Shown here: piece by piece, positions 18,021-24,996 of the stretch | Layout of the letters: each line of letters opens with the position of its first letter | How positions within the stretch are numbered: the first letter of the stretch is position 1 | Source: Pseudomonas putida | Lineage (GTDB): Bacteria > Pseudomonadota > Gammaproteobacteria > Pseudomonadales > Pseudomonadaceae | Direction: 5' to 3' | NCBI RefSeq assembly: GCF_016406145.1 | Contig: NZ_CP066306.1 | Coordinates: forward strand, 3,224,001 to 3,288,000 | Length of the DNA stretch: 64,000 nt | Program-made: the position numbers and the translations under genes | The notes under the pieces: model-generated | Seen by the model: the letters and a program-made list of their open reading frames with translations, nothing else | What the model was told of the DNA's origin: nothing | Database searches by the model: none

Positions 18021-19208
18021 ATGCGAATCATCGACAAAACCGCCGCGCAGGTACGTAGCCTGACCCCGGCCGAAGAGGAACTGCTGCAGGCATTCGCCAC
18101 CGGCACCCTCATTGGCCCCGGCCTGTTACAGGCCAACCAGCTGCTGATGAAGGTGCGCAGCGCCAACCAGTGGCTGGCCTGCGATTGCCGCAAGGACGCC
18201 CTGCCGGTGCTCAATGTCACCCTCAATGGCAGCACCGGCACACTGTTTCTCAAGAACAACCCCGGCACCGCCGAGCATGCGCCCGGCTGCCCGTTCAGCA
18301 AGGACGAGCGTGAGGCCGCCGAACGCGAGCAAGACCCGGCCCCGCCCGCCGCCTGGCTGCCCCCTGACACGCCACTGCGCCTGCTCGGTGACTTTCGCAA
18401 AGCTAGCGAAAACAGTGGAGCTGCCCAGGACGGCAGCGAACGCCGAGAGCAACAGCGCCTGCTCTCGCTGTTGCTGACCTGGATTGAAACCAGCGGCCTG
18501 AACCTGTATGCCACGCACCTGAAAAAGGACCTCACCGCGCAGTTTGCCGAGTTGCGCAGTGTCGCCAGCCGTTACCCCCTGCTCGAACGCGTGCCCGCCA
18601 GCAACTACCTTGAAACCCGGCTGGACATGAAGCACATGATGATGCTCAAGGCCCGCCTGCGCGAAGCTACCGTATTCGGCAACCATCGCCGCCATGGCCT
18701 TTTGCTCGACTGCGTCGAGCAGATCAAGGGGCGCAAGCTGTTCAACAACCGCAGTGAGGATGGCTTCGACTTCCAGGGGCATCACCTGTACTGGGGTGGC
18801 AGCCGGGTGTCTGGGCCGCTGCTGGCGCTGATCCTGTACTCGCCCACCACCGCAGGCAGTCACTTCTACGAGCTGATCCACGTGGCCAGCGTGCCAGTGT
18901 TGTCGCGCGCTCACCTGTTCCCGGTTTACCGCGACGAGGAACGTGAACCGCTCAAGGCCTTGGTGTCGTTGATCGACTGGATGGCCAGCAAGGGGGTCAA
19001 GGTGCAGATGCGCAGGCCGGTGATCGGTGGCCAGGTGATGGATGAACTGGTGCTGACCTCCGACCAGGACCGCGTGCTGTCGGTGTCGCTGCTGGAGCAG
19101 CCAGTCGGGCCGGAACCGGATGCCGAGAATTTCAAGCGGTACGCCGACTTCAAGAGTTTGGAGACATTCCGCAAGTTTGTGGCCGGGTTCTTCATGCGCG
19201 AGCGCTGA
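18021..19208 (+). CDS. Conserved-looking protein of unknown function with Cys/His pair
   Basis: I do not recognise a named function for this 395-residue cytoplasmic protein. The N-terminal third has W-L-A-C-D-C-R-K about residues 52-60 and, 40 residues later, A-E-H-A-P-G-C-P-F, a Cys-x-Cys / His-Cys arrangement that could bind a metal and faintly resembles the start of DUF1173 proteins of integrative elements. The middle has charged helical segments; the C-terminal third contains alternating beta-like strands. GGAG lies before the ATG at 18021; a longer frame from 17994 was rejected as lacking a Shine-Dalgarno. It stands alone, convergent with ilvA. Confidence 0.6.
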   Translation: MRIIDKTAAQVRSLTPAEEELLQAFATGTLIGPGLLQANQLLMKVRSANQWLACDCRKDALPVLNVTLNGSTGTLFLKNNPGTAEHAPGCPFSKDEREAAEREQDPAPPAAWLPPDTPLRLLGDFRKASENSGAAQDGSERREQQRLLSLLLTWIETSGLNLYATHLKKDLTAQFAELRSVASRYPLLERVPASNYLETRLDMKHMMMLKARLREATVFGNHRRHGLLLDCVEQIKGRKLFNNRSEDGFDFQGHHLYWGGSRVSGPLLALILYSPTTAGSHFYELIHVASVPVLSRAHLFPVYRDEEREPLKALVSLIDWMASKGVKVQMRRPVIGGQVMDELVLTSDQDRVLSVSLLEQPVGPEPDAENFKRYADFKSLETFRKFVAGFFMRER

Positions 19209-19251
19209 GATAGCAGTTGAGGCGGCTGGCGTATGGATTGGATGTTGCGGG

Positions 19252-19297
19252 GCTGTTGAGATCGGGCGCCACCCGAGCAGCCTTCGATCTCAACAGC
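19252..19297. repeat. Perfect 13-bp inverted repeat between convergent genes
   Basis: The arms GCTGTTGAGATCG (19252-19264) and CGATCTCAACAGC (19285-19297) enclose a 20-base loop. They lie between the stops of the unknown gene and ilvA and could serve as a two-way terminator, though neither side has a T-tract, or as a small mobile palindromic unit. Confidence 0.6.
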
Positions 19298-19303
19298 GTC
19301 CGA

Positions 19304-20866
19304 TCACCCAAGAAACAGCTTGTAAGCGGGATTCTCGGTCTCATCCCAGTACCGATAGCCCATCTCGTCCAGCGCCAGCGGCAGCCCTGCCTGCTCATCC
19401 TCGGGCACTTCCAGCGCGGCAAACACCCGCGCCTCGGCCGCGCCATGGTTGCGGTAATGGAACAGGCTGATGTTCCAGCGCTTGCCCAGCCGCTCCAGGA
19501 AGCCCAACAATGCGCCCGGCCGTTCCGGGAACTCGAAGCGCAGCACCCGCTCATCGGCCCCCGACGCCGCATGGCCACCCACGGTATGGCGCACATGCAG
19601 CTTGGCCAGCTCGTTGTCGGTCAGGTCGAGCACGCTGTAACCCTGCTCGGCGAGGTTTGCCAGCAGTTTCTCCCTGGGGTCGTGCAGCGGGTGCGTCTGC
19701 ACCCCGACAAACAGGCGTGCTTCCTTACCGGGGTAGTAGCGATAGTTGAACTCGGTGATCTGGCGCTTGCCCAGCGCCTGACAGAAGGCCCGGAAGCTGC
19801 CTGGCTGCTCGGGGATGGTAACGGCAATGATCGCCTCGCGCTGCTCACCCAGTTCGGCGCGTTCGGCCACATGACGCAGGCGGTCGAAGTTGACGTTGGC
19901 ACCGGAGTCGATCGCCACCAGCGTCTGTCCCTGTGCGCCTTCGCGGGCCACGTACTTCTTGATGCCCGCAACAGCCAGCGCGCCAGACGGCTCGGTGATC
20001 GAACGGGTATCGTCATAGATGTCCTTGATTGCTGCACACAGCTCATCGCTGCTGACGGTCACCACCTCATCGACGAAATGCCGACACAGTTCAAAACAAT
20101 GCGCACCGACCTGGGCGACCGCCACGCCATCAGCGAAGGTGCCCACCTGCGGCAAGATCACCCGCTCGCCCGCAGCCATGGCGGCCTGCAGGCAATTGGA
20201 GTCTTCCGGCTCGACGCCGATCACCTTGACCTCGGGGCGCAGGTACTTCACGTACGCGGCGATCCCTGCAACCAGGCCACCGCCCCCGACCGGCACGAAG
20301 ATGGCATCCAGCGCACCCGGCTGCTGGCGGAGGATCTCCATGCCCACCGTGCCCTGCCCGGCGATCACGTCAGGGTCATCGTAAGGCGGCACGAAGGTCG
20401 CGCCTTCGCTGTCGGCCAGGGTCAGTGCATGGGCCAGCGCATGGGGGAAGCTTTCACCGTGCAGCACCACATGCCCACCCCGTGAACGTACACCTTCGAT
20501 TTTCAGCGAAGGCGTGGTGGTCGGCATGACGATGGTCGCCTTGATGCCCAGATGGGAGGCCGCCAGCGCCACACCCTGGGCGTGGTTGCCTGCCGATGCG
20601 GTGATCACCCCACGCTCGCGCTGAGCGGGGGTCAGGCGCGCCAGCCGGGTGTAGGCACCGCGGATCTTGAACGAGAACGTGGGCTGCAGGTCTTCGCGCT
20701 TGAGCAATACCTGGTTGCCCAGGCTGGCAGACAACGCTGGTGCCGCTTGCAGGGGGGTCTCGATGGCCAGGTCGTACACCGGCGCAGACAGAATGCGCCG
20801 CACCTGCTCCGACAGCAGCTGCTGAGGGGTAAGCGGGGTACGGGGGCTGACGTTAAGGCTGGTCAT
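19304..20866 (-). CDS. ilvA: Biosynthetic threonine ammonia-lyase (threonine dehydratase)
   Basis: This PLP enzyme of about 520 residues converts L-threonine to 2-oxobutanoate, the first step of isoleucine synthesis. The PLP lysine lies in F-S-F-K-I-R-G-A-Y, the glycine loop is V-G-G-G-G-L-V-A-G, and S-A-G-N-H-A-Q-G-V-A is the family substrate motif. Two C-terminal ACT-like regulatory domains follow (E-Q-P-G-S-F-R-A-F and E-R-P-G-A-L-L-G-F), the sites for isoleucine and valine. They distinguish it from the short catabolic enzyme. The ATG at 20866 has AGGAG nine bases upstream and is preferred over an ATG at 20893. An Ile-rich leader peptide and hairpin upstream indicate attenuation control. 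Confidence 0.94.
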   Translation of the reverse strand: MTSLNVSPRTPLTPQQLLSEQVRRILSAPVYDLAIETPLQAAPALSASLGNQVLLKREDLQPTFSFKIRGAYTRLARLTPAQRERGVITASAGNHAQGVALAASHLGIKATIVMPTTTPSLKIEGVRSRGGHVVLHGESFPHALAHALTLADSEGATFVPPYDDPDVIAGQGTVGMEILRQQPGALDAIFVPVGGGGLVAGIAAYVKYLRPEVKVIGVEPEDSNCLQAAMAAGERVILPQVGTFADGVAVAQVGAHCFELCRHFVDEVVTVSSDELCAAIKDIYDDTRSITEPSGALAVAGIKKYVAREGAQGQTLVAIDSGANVNFDRLRHVAERAELGEQREAIIAVTIPEQPGSFRAFCQALGKRQITEFNYRYYPGKEARLFVGVQTHPLHDPREKLLANLAEQGYSVLDLTDNELAKLHVRHTVGGHAASGADERVLRFEFPERPGALLGFLERLGKRWNISLFHYRNHGAAEARVFAALEVPEDEQAGLPLALDEMGYRYWDETENPAYKLFLG

Positions 20867-20917
20867 CGGGTGCAACTCCTTGGCTGTTTTCACGTTGCCC
20901 AGGAGTCGAAGAGTAGA

Positions 20918-20938
20918 AACCCGCCTCCAGGGCGGGTT
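20918..20938 (-). terminator. Attenuator hairpin upstream of ilvA
   Basis: On the minus strand AACCCGCC and GGCGGGTT form an eight-pair stem with a five-base loop, followed by TCTACTCTT. It lies 15 bases after the leader-peptide stop. The GGCGGG at the end of the leader coding region can pair with the CCCGCC of the 5' arm, giving the mutually exclusive structure expected for attenuation. The trailing T-run is imperfect, so the terminator strength is uncertain. Confidence 0.6.
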
Positions 20939-20953
20939 CGGTGCACGTACGCG

Positions 20954-21016
20954 CTAGCCCGCCAAACTGATAATGGCGGTAATAATAATGGCGTTCACAT
21001 GCGGGAAAGTGTTCAT
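20954..21016 (-). CDS. ilvA leader peptide (20 residues, Ile-rich)
   Basis: A short frame ends A-I-I-I-T-A-I-I-S-L-A-G before a TAG: five Ile codons within seven positions, with a Thr codon between. Ile is the end product of the pathway and Thr the IlvA substrate. Stalling at Ile codons would free the leader end to pair with the downstream hairpin arm and let transcription continue into ilvA. The ATG at 21016 has no strong Shine-Dalgarno; a GTG at 20998 within the frame is an alternative start giving 14 residues. The frame begins 34 bases after the PACE gene stop. Confidence 0.72.
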   Translation of the reverse strand: MNTFPHVNAIIITAIISLAG

Positions 21017-21050
21017 GGGGTGGGAACTTATCCCGCTGAACCTCGGCGTG

Positions 21051-21482
21051 TCAACACTTGGCTTGCTGTGCCGAGAGCGGCACATCGAACACCTTGTCGA
21101 ACCCCCACTGGAACACGAACGCATAGACGAAGAAGAACACGAACAACGCCATGTTGGTGAGCAACGCTGCCCACAGGCTGACATCCAGCCAGTACGCCAC
21201 CAGCGGCAGCAGGATCACCACCAGCCCGCCTTCGAAGCCCAAGGCATGCAGCAGCCGGCGCATGAAGGTACGTTCACGCTGGCGCTGGCGCGCCTCCCAG
21301 CGCTCGAAAGCCCAGTTGAAGCCCATGTTCCAGCTCATCGCAATGCCTGACATCAACACTGACAGCACGGTCGACTGGGCCATGCCGGCACCGAACGCCA
21401 GTTCCAGCGCCGGCGCCACACAGGCCACGGCGATGGCCTCGTAGAGAATGGCCTGGACGATCTTGCGTGCCTTGCCTTGCAT
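21051..21482 (-). CDS. PACE-family multidrug/chlorhexidine efflux protein
   Basis: This is a 143-residue inner-membrane protein with four transmembrane helices in two tandem BTP (bacterial transmembrane pair) repeats, the size of AceI. The conserved Glu of helix 1, needed for proton-coupled efflux of chlorhexidine and related biocides in AceI, is Glu15 here as well (A-I-L-Y-E-A-I-A-V). The second repeat has W-A-A-L-L-T-N-M-A-L-F. The ATG at 21482 has GGGAG at normal spacing; a longer frame from 21566 was rejected. It is upstream of the ilvA leader on the same strand, so read-through into ilvA is possible. The physiological substrate is unknown (short-chain diamines are proposed for the family). 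Confidence 0.88.
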   Translation of the reverse strand: MQGKARKIVQAILYEAIAVACVAPALELAFGAGMAQSTVLSVLMSGIAMSWNMGFNWAFERWEARQRQRERTFMRRLLHALGFEGGLVVILLPLVAYWLDVSLWAALLTNMALFVFFFVYAFVFQWGFDKVFDVPLSAQQAKC

Positions 21483-21670
21483 GTTCGGCTCCCTATCGAA
21501 AAGGCTTACCACGTTACTAGAAGCCGCTGGCAAGCAAAAGCCTGAATACCTGGCCTGTCCCCGCACGAGCGTGCATTGGACAACCCGGCACCTGACTGCT
21601 TGTATCTATCCATTGCAAGCGGCGCGAGGTCGCACAACTTCGTCCAGGGAATCGTACGAGGAACAACACG

Positions 21671-22825
21671 ATGGCCAACACCGTCATGATGGTATTCGGT
21701 ACCCGCCCAGAAGCGATCAAGATGGCCCCACTGGCCAGGGTCCTGCGAGAGTGGCCCGACATCGACCTGCACATCTGTTCCACCGGCCAACACCGCGAGA
21801 TGCTCGAACAAGTGCTGACCGCCTTTGGCCTCAGCGTCGATCAGGACCTCAAGGTGATGACCCAGAATCAGACCCTGAACGGCCTTGCCCGTGACCTGCT
21901 GGACTCGATCGACAAGGCCTATGAACAGGTCAGGCCAAAGATCGTTCTGGTCCACGGCGATACCACCACCAGCTTCATCGCCGGCCTTGCCGCATTCCAC
22001 CGGCACATCCCCATCGGCCACGTCGAGGCCGGGCTGCGTACCGGCAACCTGCAGCAACCTTGGCCCGAGGAAGCCAACCGGCGCCTGACTGGCGTGATCA
22101 CCGACCTGCACTTTGCGCCCACCACCAAGGCCCGCGACAACCTGCTGCGCGAAGGCGTGCCGCTGGAACATATCGAGGTGACCGGCAACACCGTCATCGA
22201 CGCCTTGCTGTGGATGCGCGAATACCTGAAGGAAACTGCGTGGCACCCCGCCGCCGAATCGCCCTTGCACAACCTGCACGACGATCAGCGCATGGTGCTG
22301 ATCACCGGCCATCGTCGGGAAAACTTCGGCGCCGGTTTCGAACGTATCTGCCTGGCCCTGGCTGAACTGGCCCTGCGCTACCCCGATGTGCAGTTCGTCT
22401 ACCCCGTACACCTCAACCCGCAAGTGCAGAAAGCGGTCTACGGCCTGCTCTCGGGACGTGACAATATCCACCTGATAGCACCGCAGGACTATCAGCACTT
22501 CGTATGGCTGATGAACCGCGCCCACATCATCCTCACCGACTCCGGTGGCATCCAGGAAGAGGCCCCGGCTCTGGGCAAGCCGGTACTGGTGCTGCGCAAG
22601 GTCACCGAACGGCCGTCAGTGCTCGAAGGCGGGACGGTGAAGCTGGTCGGCACGCAGACCGAGCGCATCGTCAAGGAAACCAGCCAATTGCTGGACGATG
22701 ATCAGGCCTACGCGCGCATGGCCCGCGTATTCACCCCATTCGGTGACGGCCACGCCAGCGAAATCATCGCCGAGCGCCTGAGCCGCTGGTTCGAGGAAAG
22801 CGTAATCAAACGGGATGACGCATGA
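21671..22825 (+). CDS. wecB: UDP-N-acetylglucosamine 2-epimerase (non-hydrolysing)
   Basis: The 384-residue cytoplasmic enzyme converts UDP-GlcNAc to UDP-ManNAc. Family landmarks are F-G-T-R-P-E-A-I-K-M-A-P at the start, V-H-G-D-T-T-T-S, H-V-E-A-G-L-R-T-G, and D-S-G-G-I-Q-E-E-A-P near residue 290. It heads an operon in which the next start codon overlaps its stop (ATGA, 22822-22825). In E. coli the NGR surface glycan requires WecB together with NfrA and NfrB. Here all three genes are physically coupled, so this copy is probably dedicated to that glycan. GAGGA lies nine bases before the ATG. Confidence 0.92.
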   Translation: MANTVMMVFGTRPEAIKMAPLARVLREWPDIDLHICSTGQHREMLEQVLTAFGLSVDQDLKVMTQNQTLNGLARDLLDSIDKAYEQVRPKIVLVHGDTTTSFIAGLAAFHRHIPIGHVEAGLRTGNLQQPWPEEANRRLTGVITDLHFAPTTKARDNLLREGVPLEHIEVTGNTVIDALLWMREYLKETAWHPAAESPLHNLHDDQRMVLITGHRRENFGAGFERICLALAELALRYPDVQFVYPVHLNPQVQKAVYGLLSGRDNIHLIAPQDYQHFVWLMNRAHIILTDSGGIQEEAPALGKPVLVLRKVTERPSVLEGGTVKLVGTQTERIVKETSQLLDDDQAYARMARVFTPFGDGHASEIIAERLSRWFEESVIKRDDA

Positions 22826-24996
22826 GCCTGGCTTTCATCGATTTTCTTACCTACGTACTGTTTGGCCTCAAGATCCTGGCGATCATCCTCGCCGCACTGA
22901 TGTTCCTGCTCGGCCTGGACGACCTGTTCATCGACCTGTGCTACTGGTGCCGCAAGCTTTTCCGTCATTTGCGTATCTATGACAAGTACGCCAGGGCCGA
23001 CGAGAAGCGGCTGTTCGAGGTGCCGGAAAAACCCCTGGCGATCATGGTCCCGGCCTGGAACGAAGTGGGCGTGGTGGGAGAAATGGCGCGCCTGGCGGCC
23101 TCGACCATCGACTACGAGAACTACCAGATCTTTGTCGGCACCTACCCCAACGACCCACAAACCCAGGCCGACGTCGATGCCGTGTGCCTGCACTACCCCA
23201 ACGTGCACAAGGTGGTCTGCGCCCGCCCCGGCCCCACCAGCAAGGCTGACTGTCTGAACAACATCATCGATGCCATTCTGCGCTTCCAGGACGACGCACG
23301 CATCGAGTTCGCAGGCTTCATCCTGCATGACGCCGAGGACGTGATCTCGCCCATGGAGCTGCGGCTGTTCAACTACCTGCTGCCCGCCAAGGACATGATC
23401 CAGATCCCGGTGTACCCATACGCGCCGCAATGGAAGGGCTTTACCGCCGGACACTACGTAGACGAGTTCGCCGAAAACCACGGCAAGGACGTCATTGTCC
23501 GCGAGGCGCTTACCGGCCAGGTGCCCAGTGCCGGTGTCGGCACCTGTTTCAGCCGCCGCGCCATCAGCGCCCTGCTCGAAGACGGTGACGGTATCGCCTT
23601 CGACGTGCAGAGCCTGACCGAGGATTACGACATCGGCTTTCGCCTGAAGCAAAAAGGCATGAAGTGCATCTTTGCCCGCTACTCGGTCACCGACCCTGCG
23701 CTGGCCCTCAAGCACGAATGGCGCCCCGGCATGAGCCGCGAGTTCGCCCAAGTGATCTGCGTGCGCGAGCACTTCCCGCGTGACTGGCAGCATGCCATTC
23801 GGCAAAAGTCTCGTTGGATCGTCGGCATCGTGTTCCAGGGCACCAGCAACCTGGGCTGGAGCCGAACAGGCGCGCTCAACTACTTCCTTTGGCGGGACCG
23901 CCGGGGCTTGTTCGCCTACCTGCTGGGCTTTTTGGTCAACCTGTTGCTGCTGGTGCTGCTGGCCATGTGGCTGGTTACGGTGATTGCGCCGCAGTCCTGG
24001 CGCTTCATGTCAATCCTCAGCGACAGCCAGCTCCTGACCACACTGCTCTGGCTCAACGGCCTGATGCTGATCAACCGCCTGTTCCAGCGCGGCTGGTTCG
24101 TCACCCGCTATTACGGCATCGGCGAGGGGCTGCTGTCGGCACCCCGGATGATGTGGAGCAACTTCGTCAACTTCTTTGCCAACCTGCGCGCCCTGCGCCA
24201 AGTGATGGAGATGGGCGATTCACGCCGAGTGGCCTGGGACAAGACCACGCACGAGTTCCCCGCCATCGCCTCACCGGCCCGCACCCCGCTGGGCCACCGC
24301 CTTGTCGCCAAGGGCTACATCAGCGAAGCGCAGCTCGAGCAGGCCATCACCAGCCCGGTGCGGCGGCGCCTGGGCCGCGAGCTGCTGCTGCGTGGCTGGC
24401 TGACCAGCGAACAGCTGGTGCAGACCCTGGCCGAGCAGCTCGACCTGCCATGGGCACCGCTCAACCCGTTCAAACTCGACCCGCAACTGATCGCCCTGCT
24501 GCCGCGCCGGCTGGCCACGCACTACGGCGTGCTGCCGGTGGCCGAAGACGGCAATACGCTGGTGCTGGCCAGCGAGAGCCCGGTCAGCCAGGTCTCGCTG
24601 GGGGTGATCAGCCGCCAGCTCAAACGCCCGGTCAGCTGCCGCCTGGCACCCCAAGGCCGGGTGACCCTGGGCCTGCGCTACCACTACCCCAGCCCCTGGC
24701 AGACAGACCAGACCCGGCAGATGCTTGAAGTGCTCGAACGGCACCAGGACAACGCCGAACTGATTGAGCAGGTGAGTATCCACCAGGTCATGCTCGGTGC
24801 GTTGCTGCAGGTGCGCGGCATGGTCCCGGTGACCCTGTTCAACCAGGCCCTGATCGACTTCGATCCCGAGCAGCAGAGCCTTGGCGAACACCTGATCGCG
24901 CGCGGCATCATCACCGAGCTCGTGTTGCAGCAGGCGCTCGAAGAACAGGCCAGCGAACAGCAGGCTGCCTTTGACCTGATCAGGGAGGTGGCATGA
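22822..24996 (+). CDS. nfrB: NfrB-like membrane glycosyltransferase with c-di-GMP-binding MshEN domain
   Basis: The 724-residue product has an N-terminal membrane helix (about 12-43), a GT2 domain with D-A-E-D, T-E-D-Y-D and the processive-synthase Q-K-S-R-W motif, then two hydrophobic helix regions (about 363-433). From about residue 490 come two tandem L-G-x-x-L-x-x-x-G units (L-G-H-R-L-V-A-K-G-Y and L-G-R-E-L-L-L-R-G-W) matching the MshEN c-di-GMP-binding motif. In E. coli NfrB builds the N4 glycan receptor polysaccharide under c-di-GMP control. A second pair of similar units occurs near the C-terminus. The stop overlaps the start of nfrA. Confidence 0.9.
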   Translation: MSLAFIDFLTYVLFGLKILAIILAALMFLLGLDDLFIDLCYWCRKLFRHLRIYDKYARADEKRLFEVPEKPLAIMVPAWNEVGVVGEMARLAASTIDYENYQIFVGTYPNDPQTQADVDAVCLHYPNVHKVVCARPGPTSKADCLNNIIDAILRFQDDARIEFAGFILHDAEDVISPMELRLFNYLLPAKDMIQIPVYPYAPQWKGFTAGHYVDEFAENHGKDVIVREALTGQVPSAGVGTCFSRRAISALLEDGDGIAFDVQSLTEDYDIGFRLKQKGMKCIFARYSVTDPALALKHEWRPGMSREFAQVICVREHFPRDWQHAIRQKSRWIVGIVFQGTSNLGWSRTGALNYFLWRDRRGLFAYLLGFLVNLLLLVLLAMWLVTVIAPQSWRFMSILSDSQLLTTLLWLNGLMLINRLFQRGWFVTRYYGIGEGLLSAPRMMWSNFVNFFANLRALRQVMEMGDSRRVAWDKTTHEFPAIASPARTPLGHRLVAKGYISEAQLEQAITSPVRRRLGRELLLRGWLTSEQLVQTLAEQLDLPWAPLNPFKLDPQLIALLPRRLATHYGVLPVAEDGNTLVLASESPVSQVSLGVISRQLKRPVSCRLAPQGRVTLGLRYHYPSPWQTDQTRQMLEVLERHQDNAELIEQVSIHQVMLGALLQVRGMVPVTLFNQALIDFDPEQQSLGEHLIARGIITELVLQQALEEQASEQQAAFDLIREVA

